Of a stretch of DNA of 64,000 nucleotides, positions 11,018-19,107 are shown in pieces. How positions within the stretch are numbered: the first letter of the stretch is position 1; each line of letters begins with the position of its first letter. Made by a program: the position numbers and the translations under genes. The notes under the pieces were generated by a model. It did not search any database. It saw only the letters and a program-made list of their open reading frames with translations, and was not told where the DNA came from. This DNA is from Planococcus shixiaomingii (GTDB taxonomy: Bacteria; Bacillota; Bacilli; Bacillales_A; Planococcaceae): contig NZ_CP129236.1 in NCBI RefSeq assembly GCF_030413615.1, positions 3,208,001 to 3,272,000 on the forward strand, given 5' to 3'.

Positions 11018-11135
11018 TCGCTTAACAACTTTGTTGCTTTTTGCTGTTTCTGCATCGCTTCGCGCTTCGTCGCAAAACAATTCTACATAGCTTCACTTAA
11101 TACATTTGCTCCTGCATCGCTTCGCTGCTTCGTCG
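11018..11135. repeat. About 60-base imperfect tandem duplication
   Basis: Two copies of a segment running from TAGCTTCGCTTAA / TAGCTTCACTTAA to TGCATCGCTTCGCGCTTCGT / TGCATCGCTTCGCTGCTTCG, offset by roughly 60 bases, between the GC-rich repeat and the terminators of fadF. Non-coding in all frames; no function visible. Confidence 0.5.
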
Positions 11136-11137
11136 CA

Positions 11138-11172
11138 AATAAATTGGCCGAATTCCTTTCGGCCAATTTATT
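11138..11172. terminator. Hairpin between fadF and mmgA
   Basis: Perfect 13-bp inverted repeat AATAAATTGGCCG / CGGCCAATTTATT around a nine-base loop. The A/T-rich stem ends allow weak termination in either direction; it backs up the hairpin at 11206. Confidence 0.5.
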
Positions 11173-11205
11173 GACTGAACGCTCGCTCGGTAAAACTGCA
11201 AAGGA

Positions 11206-11228
11206 AAAGGGAGCGTTATACTCCCTTT
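11206..11228. terminator. Terminator after fadF
   Basis: AAAGGGAG / CTCCCTTT stem with a seven-base loop, flanked by a T-rich tract on the plus-strand side and a weaker one on the minus side; it lies 70 bases beyond the fadF stop. Confidence 0.6.
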
Positions 11229-11297
11229 CTTTTTTATCTTATAGGTGAATCTTAACTAATATTCTGGCTTTTTGCAATTTTTTTCTTATGTTGAAGT

Positions 11298-13436
11298 TTA
11301 TTGGACGATTGCTTCTACCAGTTCCGGCGATTGTTTGCCGAAGACCGCCATTTCCAATAGTTCTGCTACGTCGTAAGTGCCGACTGTTTCTTCAACTTCT
11401 TTTGCTTTTGTTCCATCTGACAACATCGTCAAGCAATACGGGCAGCCGGACGAAATAATTGTCGGGTTGACGACTAATGCTTGTTCAGTACGCGCTACGT
11501 TGATGCGGTGGCCTTTGTCTTCTTCCATCCACATTAAACCGCCGCCAGCTCCACAGCACATTGCATCTTGGCGGCTGCGGACCATTTCGACCAGCTCTAC
11601 GCCTTCGATCGCTTTTAGTATTTCGCGTGGTGCGTCGTAAACGTCGTTGTAACGGCCAAGGTAACAAGAATCGTGGAACGTTATTTTTTCATTAACCGGG
11701 AATTGCGGTTTCAGTCTTCCGTCTTGCACAAGCTCAAACAGCATTTCCGTATGGTGATACACTTCTGCTTTGTATCCGAAATCCGGATATTCGTTTTTGA
11801 AAATGTTATAAGCGTGCGGATCGATTGTCACGATTTTGGTGATTCCCGCTTTTTCAAATTCCTGGATGTTTGCAGTCGCAAGCTCTTGGAACAAGAATTC
11901 GTTCCCTAGGCGGCGCGGCGTATCTCCGGAGTTCTTTTCTTTATTGCCTAGAATCGCGAATTTTACGCCTGCTTCGTTCATCAAACGAGCAAATGATACC
12001 GCAATTTTTTGTGAGCGGCTATCGAATGAACCCATTGACCCAACCCAGAACAGGAACTCGAATTCTTCGCCTGCTTTGTTCATTTCTTTAACTGTCGGGA
12101 TGCTGACTTCAGGAGCTGCATCTCTCCAGTTTTCTTTTTCTTTGCGGTTAAGCCCCCAGGGGTTCCCCTGCTTTTCGATGTTTGTCATCGCGCGCTGTGC
12201 ATCTTTATCCATTTTCCCTTCAGTCATAACAAGGTAACGGCGAAGGTCGATGATTTTATCAACGTGCTCGTTCATTACCGGGCATTGGTCTTCACAGTTG
12301 CGGCAAGTTGTGCATGCCCAAATTTCTTCTTCTGTGATGACGTCGCCGATCAGGCTTGGGCTATAAAGCTCGTCGATTGAAATGCCTTCAGCTCCAGCGG
12401 CCATTGCCAACTGGTTGCCTTTTGTATTATTGAATGCCAGTGCAGGCACCCATGGTTTTTGTTTTGTCATTACTGCGCCTGTATTTGTTAAGTTATCGCG
12501 CAGTTTCGTAATCAAGTCCATCGGCGAAAGCATTTTGCCTGTGTTGGTAGCTGGACACATATTCGTGCAGCGGCCGCATTCTACGCAAGCATAAAAGTCG
12601 ATCATCTGCCCTTGGTTGAAATCGGTAATTTTCCCGACACCAAATGAAGGCATTGCCTCTTCGTCTTCTGAGTCTTCCATTTCTTCGAAGTTGATCGGTT
12701 TTAGGCGGCCAACGTGGTCCACGCGGTGGAACCATGTATTGACTGGTCCGAAAATCAAATGTGCGTGCTTTGATTGCGGGACGTAGACCAAGAATGTCAG
12801 CAAGAACAATAAATGTGCCCACCACATGACGTAGAACACTGCCGCTGCTGCTGCAACCGGCATCCATGAGAACGCTGCTGCGATTGCAGAAGCAATCGGC
12901 TCTGTCCAGGCTGCTTCATGGCCATGCCAAATCATTGCCATCCCGTTCCCTACAAGAACGGAAACCATCAAACCACCGATGAAAATCAAGACAAGGCCGG
13001 ACTTCCATCCGCGCTTCAGGCGGACAAGCTTTTCAATATAGCGTCTGTAGAATGCCCAAACGACGGCTACCAAAATGACTAACGTTACAATTTCCTGGAA
13101 AAACGTGAATGCCGGGTAAAGCGGCCCAAGCGGCAAATGCGCCCCTGGAACCAAACCTTTGATGATGAAATCAATGGCACTCGCTTGGACAAGCAAAAAA
13201 CCATAGAAGAACATGACGTGTATCGTTCCGCTCTTCTTGTCTTTCATCAATTTCTTCTGGCCAAAAACGTTCACCATGACTTTGCGGAGACGCTCTTTGA
13301 AGTTTTCTTCAAACTCCACTTTCTTACCAAGCTTTATGAAGTCATACCTGGTCTTCAATAAGTAAAGAAACAGGAAAACTGCGTAAGCGGTTACAGCTAA
13401 AAATAAAACCCAGTTTGCGATGAGCAATGGCTCCAT
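11298..13436 (-). CDS. fadF: Membrane Fe-S oxidoreductase of fatty acid oxidation (FadF/YwjF type)
   Basis: 712 aa. Residues 1-220 contain about six membrane helices of the NarI/heterodisulfide-reductase gamma kind (ILL-rich start, WMPVAAAAAV, LLFLLTFLVYV). Two 4Fe-4S clusters follow: C284, C287, C290, C294 and C375, C378, C381, C385. The C-terminal half carries two CCG-type modules (HDSCYLGRYND, MCCGAGGGLMW, SSGCPYCLTML). Known: B. subtilis FadF belongs to the FadR fatty-acid regulon and sits near acdA, rpoE and pyrG, the same neighbourhood. The likely role is passing electrons from ETF/acyl-CoA dehydrogenases to membrane quinone; the exact partner is inferred. It has its own promoter with a FadR-like operator. 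Confidence 0.9.
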   Translation of the reverse strand: MEPLLIANWVLFLAVTAYAVFLFLYLLKTRYDFIKLGKKVEFEENFKERLRKVMVNVFGQKKLMKDKKSGTIHVMFFYGFLLVQASAIDFIIKGLVPGAHLPLGPLYPAFTFFQEIVTLVILVAVVWAFYRRYIEKLVRLKRGWKSGLVLIFIGGLMVSVLVGNGMAMIWHGHEAAWTEPIASAIAAAFSWMPVAAAAAVFYVMWWAHLLFLLTFLVYVPQSKHAHLIFGPVNTWFHRVDHVGRLKPINFEEMEDSEDEEAMPSFGVGKITDFNQGQMIDFYACVECGRCTNMCPATNTGKMLSPMDLITKLRDNLTNTGAVMTKQKPWVPALAFNNTKGNQLAMAAGAEGISIDELYSPSLIGDVITEEEIWACTTCRNCEDQCPVMNEHVDKIIDLRRYLVMTEGKMDKDAQRAMTNIEKQGNPWGLNRKEKENWRDAAPEVSIPTVKEMNKAGEEFEFLFWVGSMGSFDSRSQKIAVSFARLMNEAGVKFAILGNKEKNSGDTPRRLGNEFLFQELATANIQEFEKAGITKIVTIDPHAYNIFKNEYPDFGYKAEVYHHTEMLFELVQDGRLKPQFPVNEKITFHDSCYLGRYNDVYDAPREILKAIEGVELVEMVRSRQDAMCCGAGGGLMWMEEDKGHRINVARTEQALVVNPTIISSGCPYCLTMLSDGTKAKEVEETVGTYDVAELLEMAVFGKQSPELVEAIVQ

Positions 13437-13524
13437 TACGATATCCCCCTTGTTGTGTGTTTGTAGTTCACTAATCCCCTAAGATATGTTCCCCAAACTT
13501 CACCCGAGTATAGATGATAAGTTA

Positions 13525-13553
13525 ATCATAAATATGAATGAGCATTCAGTCAA
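13525..13553 (-). promoter_or_regulatory. fadF promoter with FadR-like operator
   Basis: Minus strand: TTGACT (13548-13553), 17-base spacer, TATGAT (13525-13530). The spacer contains TGACTGAATGCTCATTCA (13535-13552), an inverted repeat TGACTGA-N4-TCATTCA that differs in one arm base from the B. subtilis FadR consensus TGAATGA-N4-TCATTCA. A repressor bound here would cover both promoter boxes. It fits acyl-CoA-responsive repression of fadF; which TetR protein binds is not determined. Confidence 0.75.
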
Positions 13554-13675
13554 TAGGAAAATTGAAAGGGTTTTCATCTATTCAAAAGCAAATTGGTTTG
13601 TTCGTCAAGATAAAGCTTAAAAATAATGAAGGCTTTGGAAAATAATCTGCTGGAAATGAGCTAATAAAAAATAAA

Positions 13676-13712
13676 GCATCACTAGAAAGAGCTGCTTCTC
13701 TTCTAGTGATGC
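13676..13712 (-). terminator. Terminator of the cobalamin cluster
   Basis: Perfect 12-bp stem GCATCACTAGAA / TTCTAGTGATGC followed on the minus strand by TTTATTTTTTATT. The stem contains the TAG stop codon of cblS. Confidence 0.85.
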
Positions 13713-14377
13713 AGTGGATAAATATGGATGCCAAAATGGCCTTTTAATGCTTCAGTATTTTCTTCCCGGACACCGATCAACACACACGTCGATGGCCCAG
13801 CTGATGCATGGACGTCGACATCAGCAACTGGGGTTATCTGTTTCCCGAATAAAAGTTCCGCTTCTTTTGCAATGCCTTTTGATCCTACTGGCCAAAGACG
13901 TTCAACCAGCCGGTTCAAACGCGCCTCATTTATTTTTTTTATATCGGCTAGCTGCTCTTTTTTCTCAAGCACGTCTTTGCCTACAAGCGGCATTCCGTAA
14001 ACAAACCATTTGAGCGGTTCTGAATTTTCTTCCCGCTGCCGCTTTCCGAGCATGGTTACTCCAATTGCAGATTGCAGCGTTTCAACATTTGTCTCAGAAC
14101 TGCCCGTCAGTTGGATGTTTTTAATGCCCGCTTCAAATAACAATTCTTCAATGCCTTCAACATATCGGTTCCACTGCGCTTCTCCGCTGAAATTATGGAG
14201 CAGCACAGCTTCCGGTTCACTCTGTGCAGCCCACTGTTCGAGAAGCGCAACGCGTGCAGCAAATTTCGCCGTCACCTTGTCCGGCGCTTTAACGAAATCC
14301 AGAGGTTTTTCGCCAATTCCTCCTGAGTTGTCCGAAGTAACAATCCACTCGCCAAGCCTTAATTCATGGCGCATCAC
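13703..14377 (-). CDS. cblS: Alpha-ribazole kinase
   Basis: 224 aa protein of the CblS type, related to PurM/ThiL-like ATP-binding proteins, which phosphorylates alpha-ribazole to its 5'-phosphate, a nucleotide-loop precursor. Visible: MRHELRLGEWIVTSDNSGGIGEKPLDFVKAP at the start (described here by position: Gly-rich Asp-containing segment at residues 16-24), a GVTMLGKR segment, and PVADVDVHASAGPSTCVLIG near the end. Identification rests on this N-terminal Asp-Asn-Ser-Gly-Gly segment and on the adjacent cblT, an association described for Listeria and Geobacillus. Known: CblT and CblS together replace CobT by salvaging alpha-ribazole. Last gene of the cluster, overlapping cblT by four bases. 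Confidence 0.8.
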   Translation of the reverse strand: MMRHELRLGEWIVTSDNSGGIGEKPLDFVKAPDKVTAKFAARVALLEQWAAQSEPEAVLLHNFSGEAQWNRYVEGIEELLFEAGIKNIQLTGSSETNVETLQSAIGVTMLGKRQREENSEPLKWFVYGMPLVGKDVLEKKEQLADIKKINEARLNRLVERLWPVGSKGIAKEAELLFGKQITPVADVDVHASAGPSTCVLIGVREENTEALKGHFGIHIYPLHH

Positions 14378-14850
14378 TTCACCCTCTCTCTAAATCGGCT
14401 GGCCATGATCGACATGACTGTTCCCGCTCCTAACGCATTGATTGCTGAAGCAATCACTAGCCCCGGCACAGAAGCGTAGAAAAACGCAGGCGACAGCAAA
14501 AAATAAAACGGCAGTGCCGCGACAATTCCGTTTCCTAAAACGAAGGCCACCCATTTCCCTATTTTATAATCTTTCCTATGCAGCACGGCAAACAGCCAGA
14601 TGACCAATGCCATTTCGAGAGCGATAATTACGTGAAACGGGCCAAGCGGAAAACCGCCGTATAGCGCGGACGCCAAATGGCCGAGTGCGGCAACTGTTCC
14701 GGCAAGCGGGGCTGAGAGAAACAACACAGCGACTAGAGCCGGCATAGCATCAAGCGCAATCGAAGCAATGCCGAGCGGAATTTTCAACATGCCGCCGATG
14801 GCAGACAAGCTGATAAAAAGTGCAGCCAAAGCTAAATTCCTTGTCGTCAT
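14374..14850 (-). CDS. cblT: Alpha-ribazole transporter (ECF S-component-like)
   Basis: 158 aa integral membrane protein with five to six hydrophobic segments, the size of ECF transporter substrate-binding components. Features: LALAALFISLSAIGGMLKIP, a Pro-containing first helix pair, LGHLASALYGGFPLGPFH, and GLVIASAINALGAGTVMSIM. Together with the overlapping cblS it forms the alpha-ribazole salvage pair. No ECF ATPase or T component is present here; it may share the housekeeping one. ATG at 14850 lies four bases after the adenosyltransferase stop. Confidence 0.8.
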   Translation of the reverse strand: MTTRNLALAALFISLSAIGGMLKIPLGIASIALDAMPALVAVLFLSAPLAGTVAALGHLASALYGGFPLGPFHVIIALEMALVIWLFAVLHRKDYKIGKWVAFVLGNGIVAALPFYFLLSPAFFYASVPGLVIASAINALGAGTVMSIMASRFRERVK

Positions 14851-14853
14851 CGT

Positions 14854-15441
14854 CTAATCTTTTTTCTTGGCGCGACCGCCGTTTTTGAAAACTTTTGCGC
14901 TTCGGACATATTCATTATCTGGCACACCGGCACGCGAATTGACGACGCGTGAAGCTGCAAACAAATAATCGGACAAGCGGTTCAAATAGCGCTGGACGAC
15001 TAACGGAAACTCTTCTCCCGATTTCATCAACGTTACCGTTTGGCGTTCAGCACGGCGCGTGATGGTGCGGGCAATATGGAGTGTCGCTGCAGCAGGCGAC
15101 CCGCCCGGCAAGATAAAGCGTTCCAGAAGCGGCGGTTCTTCCATCAATTCATCGATCCGGCTTTCAAGTACCGCAACCGGTTCTTCCGTCATTTTGAATT
15201 GCGGTTCTTTGCGGACGTCCGCCAAATCACCGCCGCAGTCGAACAACTCGTTTTGAATAGCTTCCAAATCCACGAGCAAATCCGCATACTTCTCCGGATC
15301 CAATTCTGTCATCGCTTTGCCGATAAAAGAATTCACTTCATCAATCGTACCGTATGCTTCGATGCGCGGTGCGTCTTTATCTGCGCGCGCCCCGATCAAA
15401 CTTGTCTGCCCTTTATCGCCGGTTCTTGTGTAGATTTTCAT
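14854..15441 (-). CDS. pduO: Cob(I)alamin adenosyltransferase, PduO type
   Basis: Transfers the adenosyl group of ATP to Co(I) corrinoids, giving the coenzyme form needed by IcmF. 195 aa from the ATG at 15441 (MKIYTRTGDKGQTSL), chosen because AAAAGGGGCGAAAAGAAC precedes it; the upstream extension overlaps the previous gene. Family motifs: TRTGDKGQTSL (ATP-binding N-terminus), YGTIDEVNSFIG, FILPGGSPAAATLHIARTI and RRAERQTV with the conserved Arg and Glu. Fully helical trimeric family; C-terminus basic (GGRAKKKD). Overlaps the upstream gene by four bases. Confidence 0.93.
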   Translation of the reverse strand: MKIYTRTGDKGQTSLIGARADKDAPRIEAYGTIDEVNSFIGKAMTELDPEKYADLLVDLEAIQNELFDCGGDLADVRKEPQFKMTEEPVAVLESRIDELMEEPPLLERFILPGGSPAAATLHIARTITRRAERQTVTLMKSGEEFPLVVQRYLNRLSDYLFAASRVVNSRAGVPDNEYVRSAKVFKNGGRAKKKD

Positions 15442-15842
15442 GTTCTTTTCGCCCCTTTTATAATTTCTGGTATCCCATACCAAACCCGAGTTATGCTTTC
15501 CGCTTCTTTGAATAAAAATTGATACAGCCGGCCGACAACGTCCCGCTGCTGCCTTTCCAGTGGTTCAAACGGCACGATACCGCGGTTGATGTCGGTTAAT
15601 ATCCATATTTGCCGGCTGCTTTCATTCAACAAAATTGCCGTCCGTGCCTCTTTTATAATTTCCTCTTCGCTTTTTCCATCTTCGAGCATGTTCTTCACCC
15701 ATTTTTCCACTCCAGCTATGACCGAAAGAGAAGCAGCTGTGCCGGGCAAACTTGCTTCATGCCAAGAAACGGATTGGTTTCCGAGCAGCTCTTTCACATA
15801 CTCGCGTTTGCCATTAAAGGCTCCGCCGAAAACGATATGCAT
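15438..15842 (-). CDS. Short CobU-like protein, 134 aa
   Basis: Resembles adenosylcobinamide kinase/guanylyltransferase but is much shorter than the usual 175-185 aa. The P-loop is degenerate (MHIVFGGAFNGKREYV instead of GGxRSGKS) and the middle of the family fold is reduced, whereas the C-terminal part is CobU-like (WILTDINRGIVPFEPLERQQ, RDVVGRLYQFL, VWYGIPEIIKG). The start ATG at 15842 has GGAGGGAGCACC upstream. The full-length cobU of the cluster (18574-19107) shows the opposite pattern. Function could be guanylyltransferase, a partner subunit of that CobU, or regulatory; not determinable here. Confidence 0.75.
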   Translation of the reverse strand: MHIVFGGAFNGKREYVKELLGNQSVSWHEASLPGTAASLSVIAGVEKWVKNMLEDGKSEEEIIKEARTAILLNESSRQIWILTDINRGIVPFEPLERQQRDVVGRLYQFLFKEAESITRVWYGIPEIIKGAKRT

Positions 15843-16378
15843 GGTGCTCCCTCCTTGAATGCTTGCCGGTTTTGCCAAACCAACGTGTAGCGATAACCGT
15901 GAAGCGCTTGCTGCTCCCAAAAGGCTTCCTTTTTTGCGCGTCCTGCTAAATAACGGATCGGTCCGCCGTGAGTGAGGATCGTAAATTCTTTTCCATCAGG
16001 CAGTGCGTGAACGGCTCGTTCCACACGCTCTCCTAACACTTCCAAGCTTTCACCTCCAGGCGGCGCAATATGAAATGGGTCATCAATCCAGTTTCGATAT
16101 GCTTCAATCATTTCTAATTGCGCATACGTTTTCTGCTCCCACTCGCCAAAATGACATTCGCGCCAATTGGCATCGGCGTGATAAAAAGCATTTGGAAACA
16201 GAACCTTCGCCGTTTGCCGGCAGCGCAATAAATCGCTTCCCCAAACTTCTGTTGCTTCCGGAAACGCCTGCGCTTCAAAAGGCATCACCGGTTGGTTTGT
16301 CCAGCCGATGTATTGCTTTTCCTGATTCCCTAGAGTTTGTGCGTGCCGGATCAAATGAAGAACAAAAGTGCCATCCAT
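15794..16378 (-). CDS. cobC: Alpha-ribazole phosphatase (histidine phosphatase)
   Basis: Histidine phosphatase superfamily, 194 aa from the ATG at 16378 with AAGGGGCGGAG upstream. Catalytic motif LIRHAQTLGN (His12), WGSDLLRCRQTAKVLF with the conserved Arg, Glu in RECHFGEWE, and second His in ILTHGGPIRYL. In cobalamin assembly it removes the 5'-phosphate from alpha-ribazole-P or adenosylcobalamin-P. Position directly after cobS supports this over a phosphoglycerate mutase role. Its 3' end overlaps the short CobU-like gene by 49 bases. Confidence 0.85.
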   Translation of the reverse strand: MDGTFVLHLIRHAQTLGNQEKQYIGWTNQPVMPFEAQAFPEATEVWGSDLLRCRQTAKVLFPNAFYHADANWRECHFGEWEQKTYAQLEMIEAYRNWIDDPFHIAPPGGESLEVLGERVERAVHALPDGKEFTILTHGGPIRYLAGRAKKEAFWEQQALHGYRYTLVWQNRQAFKEGAPCISFSAEPLMANASM

Positions 16379-17118
16379 AACAAAAGCTCCGCCCCTTCTA
16401 CATAAGCTCCAAACAAATCCCCTGTTACCCCGCCAAAATTCTTCAAGCACCACTTTCTATAGCCGTAAAGCGAAATCATAAGCACAGCGGCCATGCCAAA
16501 AGCGATTAGCCAACCGCTCATATATCCTAGAAAACCAAGAACTATGACCAAAAAGATTATAGCCCCTATCGCAATTTGTTCAGTATTTGCCCGCTGCTGG
16601 AAAAAAGCGGCTAGCCCTTTTTCTTTGGCACTAGCAGTTTTGCTGAACAGCAGCATCAGTCCGATTCTTGAAAAAACAGGTATCAATGCTATAACAATAA
16701 GCGGAGCGTGTTCTATGATTTCAGCTACCACCACTATTTTTCCAACAATGATCAGTACCAACACAATGGCCCCAAAAGCTCCGATTCTCGGATCTCCCAT
16801 TATTTCCAACCGTCTTTCCCGGTCCTGATAAGAAAAATAAGCATCACCAACATCCGCTATGCCGTCCATATGCAAACCGCCTGACAGGAAAATGCCAAGA
16901 ACTACGACGACAAAAGCTGCCAATAAAGAACTCGATTCTGTAAAATTCAATAGCACCCCTGCACCAGCTGCCATAATCCCGCCAAACAACAACCCGAGAA
17001 TCGGAAGCATCAAGTACATTGACGTTACATCATTCTTTTCCAACGGCAATTCTTTTTTTACAGGAATCACGGAGAAAAACTGCAATGCGAGCAACGCCCC
17101 TATTCTAATATGTTTCAT
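16351..17118 (-). CDS. cobS: Adenosylcobinamide-GDP ribazoletransferase (cobalamin synthase)
   Basis: Membrane enzyme joining adenosylcobinamide-GDP and alpha-ribazole(-P), the lower-ligand attachment step. 255 aa from ATG at 17118 (MKHIRIGALLALQFFSVIPV); GGAGGAAAGCGG precedes it and the ATGA overlaps the cobQ stop. The conserved Asp-rich metal motif GGLHMDGIADVGDAYFS lies at about residues 80-96, followed by the helices IVLVLIIVGKIVVVAEII and GVTGDLFGAYVEGAELLL. 3' end overlaps cobC by 28 bases. Confidence 0.93.
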   Translation of the reverse strand: MKHIRIGALLALQFFSVIPVKKELPLEKNDVTSMYLMLPILGLLFGGIMAAGAGVLLNFTESSSLLAAFVVVVLGIFLSGGLHMDGIADVGDAYFSYQDRERRLEIMGDPRIGAFGAIVLVLIIVGKIVVVAEIIEHAPLIVIALIPVFSRIGLMLLFSKTASAKEKGLAAFFQQRANTEQIAIGAIIFLVIVLGFLGYMSGWLIAFGMAAVLMISLYGYRKWCLKNFGGVTGDLFGAYVEGAELLLWMALLFFI

Positions 17119-18569
17119 CCGCTTTCCTCCATGATGCGTTCTATCTGTCCCCAATCGACATGCGCTTTTACATGCGCTGCCCAGCGGCTATAGCGGTCTG
17201 GCCGTTCTTTCATAACCGGTTCCGGTAATTTTTTCTGTTGGCGAATCGGCGCTAAAAAGGCACGGCGGCATTCGTCATTGTTGAAAAAGCCGTGAAGATG
17301 GGTGCCGATTAACCGCTCCATATGAACGCCTTCTGTTCCTTCTTCATATGAAATAAGGGGTTTCCCGGCATAGGTTGACCGCCCCGTATGAATTTCGTAG
17401 CCGTCTATTTGGACAGCCTCACCGTGCACTCCTGCCACTCCGCGGCGCCTTTTAACAAACTTTTCTTCTATAAAATCGGTGTTCATTCCAGAAATCAGGC
17501 CAAGCCCTTTTTCAAAATCAGCTTTTGTGCCGTCAAAACCGCTAGGATCGGATAAACTGTCGCCAAGCATTTGAAAACCGCCGCACAGTCCGATAAGTTG
17601 AGTTTCTTTTTTTAATGAGCCCAAGAAGTCTTCGATGTTTTGCTGCTTCCAATAGCGCAAATCAGCAATCGTGCTTTTGGTTCCTGGAAAGACCAAAATA
17701 TCAGGCTGGCCAATGTCTTGGGTAAATTCCACCCAACGGACGGCCACATCGGGTTCATTTAAAAAGGGTTCTATGTCAGTGAAATTCGACAAGTAAGGAT
17801 GCTTTAATACTGCCATGTCAATCGGCTGTTTTGCCGAAGTCCTTGATAATTCACGAACCCCCAGCGAATCTTCCTGTTCAATTTCATGGTTGCCGAAATA
17901 CGGAATCACGCCAAGGACGGGCAATTTTGTGTAATCCTCTAAGAAAGAAATGCCGTCTTCAAATAACCGGATGTTTCCTCGGAATTTATTGATCAACAGC
18001 CCTTTTACCCGTTCGGGATTCGGCATGAGGGCAAGCGTTCCGACAATCGAAGCAAAGACCCCTCCGCGATCGATATCCGCGACTAATATCACCGGAACGT
18101 TTGCGCGTTCGGCTACTGCCATATTAACAATTTCCCGGTCATTCAAATTCACTTCAGCCGGGCTTCCGGCTCCTTCAATTACTAAATGCGTATACGTTTT
18201 CGCAAGATTTTCCAGTGCCTGATCGATAGCCACCAACCCGTGCTCATAAAAACTCTTGCGGTAGTCCATGCCGTCCATCGTTTCGAGCTTTTTGCCGAAC
18301 AAAATAACTTGCGACTTCATGTCGCTTTCTGGTTTCAACAAAATCGGATTCATATCGACCGTCGCGACTGTCCTCGCCGCTTCCGCTTGAACGCCTTGAG
18401 ACCGGCCGATTTCCTCGCCAAGAACGGTTACGTATGAGTTGTTCGACATGTTTTGCGATTTAAACGGCGCTACGCGAATCTCTTGATCGGATAGAATTCT
18501 GCAAAACGCTGTACAAATCATACTTTTTCCTACGTCAGACGCCGTTCCTTGAATCATCACACCGCGCAT
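17115..18569 (-). CDS. cobQ: Cobyric acid synthase
   Basis: Glutamine-dependent amidation of the b, d, e and g side chains of adenosylcobyrinic acid a,c-diamide. 484 aa from ATG at 18569 (MRGVMIQGTASDVGKS; GGAAGTGATAGA upstream). N-terminal dethiobiotin-synthetase-like ATPase domain (GTASDVGKSM, KSQNMSNNSYV, EGAGSPAEVNL, ADIDRGGVFAS) and C-terminal class I glutamine amidotransferase domain (nucleophile in GLCGGFQMLG, His in GTHLHGFFNND). Odd: no corrin-ring genes or cobyrinate amidase cbiA are in the window, so its substrate must come from salvage or from genes elsewhere. Confidence 0.94.
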   Translation of the reverse strand: MRGVMIQGTASDVGKSMICTAFCRILSDQEIRVAPFKSQNMSNNSYVTVLGEEIGRSQGVQAEAARTVATVDMNPILLKPESDMKSQVILFGKKLETMDGMDYRKSFYEHGLVAIDQALENLAKTYTHLVIEGAGSPAEVNLNDREIVNMAVAERANVPVILVADIDRGGVFASIVGTLALMPNPERVKGLLINKFRGNIRLFEDGISFLEDYTKLPVLGVIPYFGNHEIEQEDSLGVRELSRTSAKQPIDMAVLKHPYLSNFTDIEPFLNEPDVAVRWVEFTQDIGQPDILVFPGTKSTIADLRYWKQQNIEDFLGSLKKETQLIGLCGGFQMLGDSLSDPSGFDGTKADFEKGLGLISGMNTDFIEEKFVKRRRGVAGVHGEAVQIDGYEIHTGRSTYAGKPLISYEEGTEGVHMERLIGTHLHGFFNNDECRRAFLAPIRQQKKLPEPVMKERPDRYSRWAAHVKAHVDWGQIERIMEESG

Positions 18570-18573
18570 TCTA

Positions 18574-19107
18574 TCACTTCCTTCTGTAAGCGATTCCATT
18601 TTCCATTTCGATCGCTTGCTCAGCTTCCCCTGCAAACCATTTATGTATCTTGCCAAGCCATCTTTGATAAGTTTCGTCGCGCACGAAATCGTCCATCACT
18701 TCGTTCGAGACGATAACCAGCAGCTGCGCCTGGTTTCGCATGGCGTTTATCGTCACCTGCAACTCCAGCCATTTGGCTTCCATGCAGCCTGGCCGTTCGG
18801 CACAAGGAATTCCCCGCTCCCAGCCTTCATAAAGTTCATTGGCCAGCCACGTAGTCACGCAATCCCATAGAATGGCATCGCCGCTGTGAATCTTCGGAAG
18901 AGCCTTTTCCATGTCCACCGACTGTTCAATCGCTATCCAGCCATGGCCAGAGCGGTCTTCTTGATGGCGCATGATGCGTTCTGCCATTTCCGAATCATGC
19001 GCCTGGCCGCTTGCAAGATAGACAGCGCGGACTGCCCCAGCCGACATAACAAGTTGTTCAGCATATGCGCTTTTCCCGCTTCTTACCCCTCCGCTAATAA
19101 AAATCAT
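18574..19107 (-). CDS. cobU: Adenosylcobinamide kinase / guanylyltransferase
   Basis: 177 aa. N-terminal P-loop SGGVRSGKSAYAEQL is canonical, as are LASGQA, RHQEDRSG (with the His that normally accepts GMP in this region) and ILWDCVTTWLANEL. After VIVSNEV the family's usual GxGIVPxxxxxRxxRDxxGR block is replaced by MDDFVRDETYQRWLGKIHKWF, so the C-terminal part is diverged. Start taken at ATG 19107, whose ATGA overlaps the cobD stop; an in-frame ATG at 19122 with GGGAGG nine bases upstream is an alternative. Kinase activity is likely; guanylyltransferase activity is less certain, see the short CobU-like gene. Confidence 0.85.
   Translation of the reverse strand: MIFISGGVRSGKSAYAEQLVMSAGAVRAVYLASGQAHDSEMAERIMRHQEDRSGHGWIAIEQSVDMEKALPKIHSGDAILWDCVTTWLANELYEGWERGIPCAERPGCMEAKWLELQVTINAMRNQAQLLVIVSNEVMDDFVRDETYQRWLGKIHKWFAGEAEQAIEMENGIAYRRK

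Noticed and set aside
15794..16378. Phosphoglycerate mutase assignment for the histidine phosphatase
   Set aside because: Size and position within the cobalamin cluster, overlapping cobS, favour alpha-ribazole phosphatase.
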